From NCBI GenBank assembly GCA_951394405.1, contig OX596343.1:1116001-1180000 (forward strand): a stretch of 64,000 bases of DNA, given 5' to 3'. Made by a program: the position numbers and the translations under genes. The notes beneath the pieces are model-generated. The model worked only from the letters and a program-made list of their open reading frames with translations. It searched no databases and was not told the origin of the DNA. The number at the start of each line of letters is the position of its first letter. Within the stretch, counting starts at the first letter, position 1. The DNA comes from Coprinellus micaceus (Eukaryota > Basidiomycota > Agaricomycetes > Agaricales > Psathyrellaceae). This document shows, one piece after another, positions 22,779 through 33,648 of this stretch.

Positions 22779-25700
22779 TTATGGGGTATAACAGTTCTGC
22801 CACTGGTCACCAATTGCAGCATTTGCGAAATCGACGAAAGAACAAGGGCGCTTGCGGCCAATAACGCAAACGCACGGGGATTGGGGCAAGTGGTCATCGG
22901 GGGGCACATACATGAGGTAGTCATCTGGGTTGAAAGGGGAGAGAAGCCATCCCGTGGGTTCTCCGGATGAGCGGCCCTGGCTTCGAGTAACCTCCGACGT
23001 GTAGGAAAGGTTCAAGTCCCACACACGTATCGAATTGTCAGAAGACCCAGAGACAATGCGTGTGCCATCGTTTGAGAACGCGACCGAGTAGACTGTGCCA
23101 GTATGGCCCTTCAGCACCCTATGCTCCTCGCCTGTCGTAGCATCCCACACACGGATGGAATTTCCATATGAACCAAAGGCAATTAGCGTACCATCACTCG
23201 AGATTGCAATGTCATTGGCCGTGCCGGTATGACCCCGCAGTTGCATCTGCTCTTCCCCTGTCGCCACATCCCACACCCGTTTCGATCCATCACGCGATGC
23301 AGAGACAATGCGCATGCCATCGTTTGAGAACGCGACTGAGTAAACCGTGCCTGTGTGACCCTCCAGTACCTTCTCCTCCTCGTTTGTCACAGCGTCCCGC
23401 ACACGTATGCAGTGGTCATCTGAACCAGAGGCAATTCGCGCGCCATCGCTCGAGATTGTGATCCCACTGATAGTACGGCCCCACAGCTGCACCTGTTCCT
23501 CCCCTGTCGCCACATCCCACACGCGTACTGACTTGTCCCCCGATCGAGAGACAATGCGAGAGCCGTCATTCGAGAACGCGACTGAGAAAACCGTGCTAGT
23601 ATGGCCCTCAAGTACCTTCTCCTGCTTGCCTGACATGGCGTCCCATAATCTTATCGAGTTGTCTCCCGATCCAGAGACAATCCGCGTGCTGTTGTTTGAG
23701 AATGCGACTGAATGAATAAAGCCAGTGTGGCCCTTCAGTACGCTCTGCTGCTCCCCTGTTGTTGCGTGCCACACACAGATCGTCTTGTCCGCCGATCCAG
23801 AAGCAATGCGCATGCCGTCGTTCGAGAACGCGACTGAGAAGACCACTTCGGTGTGGCCCTGCAACGTTCGCTGACTCTCGCCCGCCCTTGCCGGATCCCA
23901 CACACGAACTCCATCATCCGAACCACAGACTATCTGGGTGCCATCGCCGAGAAAGGCGACAGAATTAACCGCATCGCCATCGCTGTTCAACACCTCCAGC
24001 TCCTCATCTGTCAAGATATTCCACACCCGCATCGATGCACCCACAAGGCCAGCGACAACCTGCACGCCATCAGCTGAGAAGGAGACAGAGCTGACGCCAT
24101 AGCGGCCAGGAGCCTCCCTTCGCCAGTGCTCCTCACCCGTCCCTGCGTTCCACATCACCACCGACCCAGAGCTGAAGCCAGCCACGATTCGGCTTCCGTC
24201 AGCTGAGAAAGCAATAGAGTTGACGCTTGACCTAGGTGGCCCCTCCAACACGTTCTGCACCTCCCCTGTGATGGCGTCCCATGTTCGCACCGCCCCGTCC
24301 CAAGTACCAGATGCGATTCCGGTGCCGTCCCTCGAGAATGCGACCGACTGAACATCGTGAACATCCAGCACCATCAACACCTCCCCTGTTCTTCCGTCCC
24401 ACACGCGCACCGCCGTGTCCCAGAGGCTGGCGGACACAATGCGTGTGCCATCGTTCGACAGATCGACAGAACAAACGGAGCCATGGTGGCCGCACATCCA
24501 TTCTTCCACTCCCGTTTCCGCATTCCACACGCGCATCGAGCAGTCGTCTGACCCCGACACGATTCGCACTCCGTCGCTTGAGGAAGCAACCGAGCGAACC
24601 TCCCCAGTGTGGCCCCGTAGCACCCGTTCCTCCTTGCTCGTTGTCAAACTCCATACGCGCACTGATCCATCCTCCAAGCCAATCAAGATTCGGGTACCAT
24701 TGCATGCCAGAGCAACGGCATGCACCTTCCAGCCCAGTGAGATGCTTAGCAACTGCGAAGCCCCTTTTTCGCCCGTTGTCGAAAAACGAGGGACCCCCGG
24801 AAGATGTTTCCTCCAGGTTTCGAAAGGCTCACCGCCGCGCCGCCAAGTTGCCAATGATGATATGTAGAGGTGCGGGGTAGACAATGCCGCTGGGCTTCCA
24901 GAAAAATATAGCGCAAAGGAAGTGACCTGGGTTAGTTGATGAGCCAGTAGTGTTGTATGATGCTAACAGGGATGTCAGCCCAGTCCTGAATCATTGGGTA
25001 AAGGATGCCTCACTCCTCCAGCCCATCGTCCAGCAGTTTGAAGCATTGCTTGGCACTGACCACGGCATCCCAGGAGATTCATCGCCTCAATCCAGAACAG
25101 CACGTGAAGCTGGAGGAATTCCGCCAGGACATTGTGGAGAGGGTCATCTGCGGTCACCTCCAACGACAGTATGAGGTGGTGACTCCAACTCCTGCAGGAG
25201 TAGTCCAAGACAGTGGGGATGCACGCTTTAACTTGTTGCTCGAAGGTATCGTCATCTCTGTCGAATGTGAAGGAGGTGGGTATATTTGCGATGTTGAATC
25301 GAAGGCCGGAGGGCTTGGCGTTCATGATGCGGAAGCAAGACTCGGTGAGCCGGCGATGGTGCACTGCCGTGTCACAGCAAAATCTTTTTGGGCAGCGGGT
25401 GGAATCAAACATGAAATCGGAAAACGACTTGTGGTATGAGAGGATGCGATGTTGGGTATCGGTATACAGGACCGCGTGAAGGCTTGACAGGACGGCAGCG
25501 GAAGAGTCAACGGATAGCAATCCGTCGACAGTGGCCGTAGTGGTGGGCTCCATGGCGCACAGGAAAGTGTAGAGAACATCCAGGCGTGTCGCCAGAATAT
25601 TTCCGCCATAATCTCCAAAGGCTTCTGAGACTATTGTGCTGTAGAGAGTATCAAGTGAGCCGGTGGCTTGACCATCCGATAGCTTCTGGACGATCTGAAC

Positions 25701-27901
25701 TTGTTCTCCTTCAGTGAATCGGGGTGGGTCGGGTGCTAGATATCTCGCAAGGGTCGCCGCGCATATGAACAGGCTGTCCGCAAAAGTGAGGAGTACTTTC
25801 ATCTCGCCACAGCCTACGAAATGGGGAAAGTGTTCTTCCAAGTACAGTTTGATGTCGCCTTGTACTTCCTCTTTCCCCACATTTTGAAGATGGTAAAGCT
25901 CCTTCCGATGGAAGGATTCGATGTGCCTCTCCAGCATTGGGTCTTGTCGACTGGTGATGAAGAACTTGAGGCCGGGCAAGTCCTCTTCCTTTATGACATC
26001 GAGCAGGTTGCGTAGAAACCTCGGGGCCCCGTTTTTCACTAGCTCGTCGACAGCGTCAATGATAATGAGGTAGTCGGAGCGGGAGGATGGCGCCTCATTG
26101 GGACTGGATCGAGACTCCTTCCATGGTCCAACCAGGAGCCCCTGGATCTGAGCACGGACGCTTTGATGGACGGTGTCAAATTTGCCCGAACGATCTAGGG
26201 CATCGGCAAAGGGCTTGCACTTGAGAGCCAGGTGGTATGCAATTGTGCGAATGATCTGGGATTCATGTCGGGCCTCTTTGACTTGACGCGAGCAGAAGAA
26301 ATTTCCTCCTAGCACGATGGTATCGTTGGTATCAGACGTGAGCTCGAAGCGGCGAGCGATGGTGTAGGCAATGGTGCTCTTCCCAGAGCCAGCAGGACCG
26401 AAAAGCCAGAAGATGCTCTGCCTTCCGTGATTGGCCCATTGTATGATCATGTCCAGAATGCGGACACGAGTCCCGCACGTGCAGGGCACGCGATAGAGTG
26501 TCTCCTGGTCCTCGCCGGCATATTTGTAGTCGGCAGCGTCGGACGCTTCGAGCTGGGTCTTGAGGTATCTCTGTCATAGGAATGAGCGCTGCAGAAATCT
26601 GGTCCATCTGCTACGCTAACCTTGAGTCTTTCCTCGATTGCGTATATCATGCTGTATAATCTAATACTAGTTTCCAGCTGGAAACAGCGAATAAGCTTGC
26701 GTATATGTGCGGAAAGAATGGTGCATACCTCGAATCGCATCCTCGCTTCGTTGACACGCTCGAAGATCCCCACCATCTGACTTTTCTCGGACTCATGGTT
26801 GACAAATTTCCCGACAGTGTGCTGGAGTTGGTAGAGATTCTTCACTTCGACTGCCAAAGCGCTAAATATCATGGGTGAATCACTTGCTCTCACTGAGAGG
26901 GTACATAAGCATTGTCACCTTTTAAACTGCTTCATACCCGGATTGTTTTCACCGGCATCAGGCCGCTCCTCAAGCGCCTGCTCTACAATCAGCAGTTGGG
27001 CGGCTGTTGATGCGATTCGTATTTCCACGGCGTCCATGTTGCGTTCCATATGCTGTGATGTTGGTTTCTGAGCCTGAGAATCCGAGGGATGAAGATTGAA
27101 AATGACAGACCTCTCTAATCTCAGTGACCACCTTCGCGATCTCGAGAATAGCCTTCACTGGGTCTCTCTCATCCTCCAAGTCGGGGAGCTTCCCCAGGAG
27201 CGTCTTCGTGAAGCTTTGATTTATGATGCCTTCGGAGGGCGCGTGACGTTGAGCATTTTGCAAACATGCAGGCGCATCCGGCTCACCGTAGCTATCTCCA
27301 AAGTTTGCGTTCCCTATGTTGCCAATGTGGAAATGATTCGCCGTTTCAGCTATCAAGCAAATTGTCGTGTGAGCGGCCACTTAGCCTTTGGAAACGGTGA
27401 TGGATGGGGTACATTAAAACCACACTTACAGACCCAAGTCTCCACCGGAACGTTCAAACTCGTCCTACTGGGAGTGTCATCAATTGACATCGGTGACAAG
27501 CGCCTGTAGTAGACGTTTCAGTGTTACAAGCATGTAAAGACAAAGGCCCGCAGCATACTCTTGGTTATCGTCGAGGGATGGCGCCTGAGGATTAGATACA
27601 GGAAGCGTCTTGCCCAGGCTGTGGTGGGCATGGCAATTGGTTCAGATTGAAGCCTTGTAAACGGGACAACGCACGATTTGGGAGCCTGGTCAGAGTTTTG
27701 TCTCTTTGGGACCTCGCAGAACGTGGGCGTTGGGGGAATCAAGGGGCCTTGTACTCCTTCCTGAGCCGGGGAATTGGGGTGAGCTTCCCATCCGGGGGAA
27801 GGAGGGTGCTGCAGACGATGCCGCAACGATGAGGACCCAGGAGGGTACGCGATCTCGTCGAGCTGGCCCATGTAGGAACCTATGCCTCCGGTGTGGGACA
27901 T
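22779..27901 (-). CDS. NLR-type receptor 2: N-terminal helical domain - NACHT - WD40
   Basis: Same ten-exon plan as receptors 1 and 3 (minus strand): 27675-27901, 27559-27618, 27430-27503, 27287-27349, 27111-27229, 26919-27052, 26729-26861, 26621-26677, 25014-26570, 22779-24962; 1,535 aa. The start is the ATG at 27,901, in the same place as in receptor 3. The Gly/Asn/His segment is NHFHIGNIGNANFGDSYG (about 123-140). The helical region contains ILEIAKVVTEIRE, STAAQLLIVEQALEERP and EARMRFE...SIRLYSMIYAIEE, a pattern like the MLKL/HeLo-type bundles seen in many basidiomycete receptors. NACHT: Walker A GPAGSGKST near 347-355, Walker B LIIIDAVDELV, sensor LKFFITSRQD. Fourteen WD40 repeats follow; repeat 11 ends VRDA instead of VWDA. 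The N-terminal exons differ most from receptors 1 and 3 (exons 6 and 7 are each 6 nt shorter). Confidence 0.9.
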
Positions 27902-28400
27902 GGCGAGGTCGTGGTGTGGGTCGAAGCTGTTCAGTTCAAAGCCGCATAATCTGCCTCGCGCTGGCCGAATCCGTCGAGCACAGCCAAGCTGTCGTTATTT
28001 GTGAACGCCACCGTATTCCACTCCTGGAAGACAGAGCGCTTACTTGCTGCGATGGCCATCATAGTCCAGTAGTGGCTTTTGAAGACCCATGAAGCCCTGG
28101 ATCGTCGAACCCTGAAGACGGGGTTCGAGGGACCTTGAGTTTGAAGTAACTCGGCGTTGATTTCTTCTTCGACAAAAAGCGCCTCATATCATTACTACGA
28201 GGCCCATCGGGGGAAAGTGGCAGAATTTGAGGGATCCTGAGCACAACCTCGCGACGATTCTGAGGCGACGAGAGACCTTGAAGCTGTGAGTGGATGGCAA
28301 AAGCTTGAACACGGAGTCGTGCTCTCACCGACGGTATTGAAACTCCGCAGCAAAACATTGTCACGTGCACGTACACGAGCGCTTAAGTGCTTTCCGAGCA
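27902..28400 (-). promoter_or_regulatory. Conserved upstream region of receptor 2
   Basis: Aligns in blocks with the upstream region of receptor 1, including gcgcttaagtgct at 28,379-28,391 at nearly the same distance from the start. In-frame stops rule out a continuous exon. Interpreted as a duplicated promoter and leader. Confidence 0.35.
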
Positions 28401-29050
28401 TAACTTCAACTTATTGCCTGTAGTCTGCGACAACGTGGCTGGACGCGGACCTAGAGTTTTACCTGGGAGTACGGATGGCCACCCTGCATAAGAACCGATG
28501 GCTATCCCGTACCAATCTGGCGAGAGGGCCGAAATGGTCGGTCGAGTGAACTTGCGCCTTTGTAAAAGGAGTTGTATTCTCCAGGCACTTGCCAACGACT
28601 CCAAATTCGCGTTAGAAACAATTTCATTCCTCCTTGACGCTGAAAAGTGTAAAGAAGCTACGGGTAGTACGCATTAGCTCAACGAGTAACGATGACAAGC
28701 GCCCTTGGACGGGAAATGAAGCTGGCCTCCAGACGCTACACGACTGGGCGCGGGGTGTTCTGTGCGCCGACTCCATCGAACCCAGAAAGCATTTATAACG
28801 GAGGAAATGCGGCGTATGGACGCCTTTTGTCCAGTCTGCACAAGTCCCACCACAAGATCTGGGCTGGAACCTGCGATAGCACATAGGGCGCGGGTCCTAC
28901 AGTTATTTACCTATGTCACCTCAGGCTGATGGGCATGGAGAACTATGCGCCGGCGTCGCCATCCCTGACAAAGATCCCAGAGGCTCGTACACACGTCGCT
29001 CGAACTATAGGAGTATGGGGATGATATTTAACGAAGGCGAATTGAGAGCA
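28401..29050. other. Spacer between receptor 2 and gene X copy 3
   Basis: No gene or repeat recognised. Confidence 0.35.
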
Positions 29051-30720
29051 ACGTACAGCATGGCCTCCATTCGCTGGACTCGGCGTGAAGACCCGAGCGT
29101 AGTAAGGTTGAGGAACCCAAAGACAGCCGGAGAGCGACGTACTCTACGTTCAAAAGTCCCTTCGGCGTACCGTCAAAATCACCAGTCCTCCAGATAACAA
29201 TGCGAGTCGGCGATATTCCCAGAACCGTTAACTCGTTCTCGATGGATGACGCTTACGTCCTTAGCAAACTCGATGCTCGGCGTCGTAACCGCGAGCTTCG
29301 CCTTTTCCAACGTGATCGCGTAGGTCCCGGGCTTCGAGGTTTCACCGGGCTTGTGAAGCCGTTGCTCAAGTCGGTGCGAGCTCTGCATTGGGAAAATTTT
29401 AGTGAGGGATGCGTATCAGGGGAAAGACTGACCAGTATTGCGCCACGCCGTAATACTGGTGGCTCGGCTACGCCCTCCCTAGAGCATGATACTCTAGGTG
29501 GTAAAACCTCCCCAGAAATGAGCGCCTACAGATAATGACGGACGTTAGCAGCCGCCCATGAGAGGATTAATGTGAAGACAAAGGTGAGGAGGGGGAGTGG
29601 GTATTATAGAACTCGTCTTGTGACCTCACGTAGAGAAGTCCTTGAAATTCAAAGAAGAGGAACGTAGGAATGGAATGTACTGGTACCCGGAGAGGGTCGG
29701 GCTCCGGAGATGAGGCCTGAGGTGCGGCTTGTAGGGTCCGTGCAGGTTCATTCGAAGGATAGTCGAGTACGCGGTTGAGAGGTGTCCAAGGATCCGACTT
29801 GAGGAGGACTGCCTCCGGCGATCTGTAGTTTAGGTGTGCGTTGAGAGTTCAGCATCACTGCTGTACCAAAACGGGGGTAGACATACAATCGCAAAGGCGC
29901 CGCCGAAACCCACCCTGTCTGTGGGGACGCCCATGAACGGCCCGCCAGACACGCAACCCATCCATTGTGCCAGGGGTGGTCGTCCACGCTGCGAAGCCAT
30001 CCCCGACGCCCCATGAATCCTACAACCAGAGCGGAAGGTCCGAACTAACGCGCCGTTGGCATGAGAGGTGGGTTAGTAGAGGGATAGGGGATATATCGGT
30101 ATTGTGCGAGGCCATCCCTGCCGCCTCGTTCCTGATGAGAAGGGGCCGAATTCAAGAACGAGGAGGAAAGGCTCACCAAAATCGCGATCCTGTCGTGGAC
30201 TCGACCTTAAGGACTCGTTGTCGTTCCCCACGCCACTTCTACCACACATCTCGCTGATGTCAGAGCGTTGTGGGCCTCCTTGCCTCCCTCGTCCCACAAC
30301 TCGATCCCATCGAACTTCAACGTCAACCTGGTGTCGCCGGCGCCTCGTCAACCGTGGAGATTGGACTGGCCTTGGGGCCTATGGTCGGGGAGTTCCGGGT
30401 CGAGGGGGGGGAATCATAACGCTGTCCATGGTCGACAGCAGGACCGAAGCCAAAGAGGGAGAGCACGTAGCTACTCCACCCTGAGGTTCGCTGTAGGAGG
30501 CCGGTTTGGAGGAAAGGCGTGGCCAGGGTCGGAGGTCCCACTGCTGGAGGAACACCGGGCACACTCAATGGAGGAGTATACAGACCTGGCACCGTCTGCG
30601 GGTAGAATGACAGAGCTCTCGAGTCGACATGACTGAGGAAAGAGAAGGAAGTGATGTCAGCGATTGGACCCGAACTGCCCGCCAATTGATTCGGCGTCTA
30701 AATGGGAATTCAATATTCAA
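29051..30720 (-). pseudogene. Gene X remnant, copy 3
   Basis: Nearly identical to copy 1 (8,057-9,660) over long stretches, including a run of about 110 bp without visible change around 29,457-29,566 against 8,408-8,517. Minus-strand blocks are the same (LTLKFDGIELWDEGGKEAHN near 30,310; GTYAITLEKAKLAVTTPSIE near 29,300). Copy 3 carries about 57 bp more at 29,208-29,264, with a donor-like gtaagcg and a gttaac branch-like word on the minus strand; copy 1 lacks it. This looks like an intron kept in copy 3 and deleted in copy 1. Stops prevent one continuous product. Family unknown. Confidence 0.45.
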
Positions 30721-31179
30721 CGCCGCGATCACATATGCTCTGCCTTCAAAACGCCGATGTTGCTTTCAGGGGCGAGGCACTGCGAGGACGCTGCCATGAC
30801 CCCAATCAGCGATGGTAGGTCCGTTGCGTCAACGAATGGAAAGCGTCCTGACTCGGACATGGCTTCCAGCCCTCGCCTTCCTCGTCTCTCCCACCCGCAA
30901 CTGTTGAAAACGCGCGATGACCCCCACGTTCCCAGCTTTCAGCTATCGTAACAACCGTCCTTTCCTTCACCACGCTGTACGATTGAGCCCCACTGCGTCT
31001 TCGGCACGTAGAGCCTTGCCATTGCTGCACCCAGCTCGCCCAGACGTGACGGGGAGCGTAAGGGGGGCTCACATTTGCAGAATTTGGTGAGCGCTAGAAA
31101 CGATTCTGGCTGGGGATTAGCGCCACTGAACCATTGAGGCTTGAAACGCTAGTCACCATCTTGACTTTGCGCGTCAATG

Positions 31180-31900
31180 CGTCAAGAACGCCAAATCGGC
31201 ATCCCACACGCCTCGTCCCTCTCCCCGACCTCCGCGGTAAAACCCACTGTACTCTCAAATCTCCCGCACCCTTGTCACAATGAAATTCTGGCTCTCCCTC
31301 GCCATCGGGGCCGCGCCAGGGATCGACCCTCCGTCACTTCCCATCCCCGCTGGCATGACTCCCAAGGCAGTCGAGCACTGCTAGCGCAGCGTGCAGATTA
31401 TTACGAGGCTCTGAAACAAGGAGGGTGCGACAATGCGACCACAACGGCTTCAAACGCGCTCAACGGACTGGAGACGCTGCATGGCAGAACGTTGAGCTTG
31501 GACCGGAAGGGGGAGGGGAATTTGACGCAGGCTGAGGTGTTTGGGTTCTCGGCGTGTATGACCTCGAGCGGGATTTGACGGGATGCAAATTACTTTGAGG
31601 GACGGGAAACCTTTGGGCTGTCTGTCAAGGTAGGTTTATACTTCGCATTATTTGACACTTGCTCAACGTTCGCGTAGGGATGCCCTCAGTGGGAACGATT
31701 TCCACCACCCCCCAAACTACGAAATCTCACCCCGCCACACCCGCGACCTGACACTAGCATCCACGACATTCCCCTTCATCTACACTGTCACGCCTAGCGA
31801 CAACGCCAAGCCACCGTCTTCCATCCCCTCACCTGCGGTACCCGCGACAACAAGATCTCTGTCACAGAGGTACACCGAACTTTTGGCGACCAAAATATAC
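31180..31900 (+). other. Degenerate plus-strand coding remnant, unit 3
   Basis: Equivalent of 9,940-10,800. It starts with ATG at 31,279 and a hydrophobic run (MKFWLSLAIGAAPG), then frame-shifted blocks such as YYEALKQGGCDNATTTASNA and FHHPPNYEISPRHTRDLTLA flanking a donor/acceptor pair (about 31,630 and 31,678). The N-terminal run resembles a signal peptide. No family recognised; stops are present. Confidence 0.3.
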
Positions 31901-31923
31901 GACTCGGTTGCGCATTCGACGGG

Positions 31924-32610
31924 GATCATGAAGCCAAGATCCATCGCCGGCCCAGCCGAATCACAAGTTCCTAGAAACTTCTGACCTCCGCCTTCACCCC
32001 CGCTGTGTCGCCAGTAGCCCCACTACCCCCACAATGCACGGCACCAGTCTAGATAGATCCTCTTGCGAGCGAAGATTTGGGATGCATAGGAGGAGGATCA
32101 AACGCATGTGAGCTCGACGATATTTGCAGATGGGCTCCTATATTATCCAAAATTTCTACGCCATACCCAGGACTAACCCCTTCTGCAGATTGACGGGCGT
32201 GTACATGCGAGAAGACATTGAATTCGTTTGAGTACGACGCTGTCTCTTCAACCCCAAGTAATACGAACCTCTCCTTCGCCCGTTCATTCAAACGTCGGTC
32301 GCCCCATTGGACAGGCTCATCGCGAACCTCAAAGGTATAGTGGGGTGTACCCCGACGAGCGATCCCACTCGCTATGCCTTTCGCTTCCTCACCCTAACTT
32401 CCTTGTGGGGCTTATACATACCCCATCTACCACCTACATCATAGCCGCAGAAGCTCACCGTCGACGGCATGTACCTCCGCCTTCGTCCTCCCCCCTCCTT
32501 TCCAATAGCTATTCTACCGTCATTCGCTCACAGGTTATGCAAGCTGTGAACAAAGCCAATAAGGACCATATCCGACCGCGTCGGCAGGACCTGGTGTCCC
32601 CGAAGTCCAA
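31924..32610 (+). pseudogene. SIN1 relic 3
   Basis: Decayed copy of SIN1. EAKIHRRPSRITSS matches EAKIQRRPSRIMNS of the parent (31,930-31,971). GVYMREDIEFV, stop, VRRCLFNPK, stop, then APLDRLIANLKG matches the Ras-binding domain from GMYMQEALELV to PLDRTVASLQG (32,199-32,338), with two in-frame stops. LTVDGMYLRLRP matches LAIDGVYIHV (about 32,457-32,490), followed by a retained intron-like stretch ending in acag and QAVNKANKDH, which matches PSTNKAKAVFDH (about 32,540-32,570). The remnant ends inside the PH domain. It retains different parts of the gene from relics 1 and 2, so decay was independent. Confidence 0.8.
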
Positions 32611-33648
32611 GGTGTTGGTCTCCCCGGTATCATAGCAGGAGTGACGGGGAAGGTCCGAGACTTACCAGCACGCATATTATCCATGTTCCGCACTCCAGAT
32701 CTATCTAACTCATTCTCCATTCACGAATGGCCGAACTTTGGGCGTGTAATCTAAAACCCGATGGTTGCGCTAGAACAGTCGGGCTTATCAGCACCCTATG
32801 GGATCCCAAGGTCGGGCCGGTCATTACCTCGAGCACATTCACTACACTCACGATTCGACGTCCCTGTTCGATTTCGTGTATTGTGTCTTTAAATTTCTCA
32901 TTCGCATTCTCCTCGCAATGCTTCTGTTTTGCTTTTACGACACTTGGTTTCATTCATATGATATGCCGCGATCCAATGATTCACCGTGGTTTCCTTGGTT
33001 TGGGTAGGTTATACACCGGCTCCCGGTGGTGATAATCATAACAGGATAGTTGGTTTGAAGGGCTGGGAACCGCCTATCCGATCGTGTCTTGCGGGAGGGG
33101 GGTGCAATGCGTCCTGTTCAGCGCCCTAAGAGGTACGGGCGCAAGTTAAAATACAGCCTGGACTCCCAGCCTTGCTCGTTGGCTGCTGCTCTGGCACACA
33201 TTCAAACGGACATCTGTGCATATCTGTGGGGGTCGTCGACAATCTAGCAGCGAAGTTTCGAAGATTTACTACGCCGATACCACAAACCTTGTCAAGGAAA
33301 CTCAAAAGAGCATGTGCAGCTGTATATGAATACGCCGATTCATCACGATCAGGAAAGGGTCGACGGCCTCGTGTCACACTTGTGCCCTCACTCATCGCTA
33401 CTTTGCCTATTTGCAATAGCCACCTCTACATCGACGTCAACACTAGTAAAGCAACTGGCAGGGACTGAATCAGTAAGTGGTTACAGCAAGACATGTGTTC
33501 GAAGGAGGACCGGGAGAGCACTACCCTACTGACTGTTCTACACAGTCCCGAACAACTGGTGCTGGTGACAAAGAAAAGAAAAAGCGGGCTGATTATGAAA
33601 CTGAAAACGCATCACCCTAAGAATGAGAGTCGACACAGAAGTACAAAG
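32611..33648. other. Spacer between SIN1 relic 3 and receptor 3
   Basis: 3' flank of receptor 3, partly matching the spacers of units 1 and 2 around 33,130-33,320. A plus-strand ORF at 32,727-33,032 has a hydrophobic run (FDFVYCVFKFLIRILLAMLL in one frame) but no supporting features. No gene called. Confidence 0.35.
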
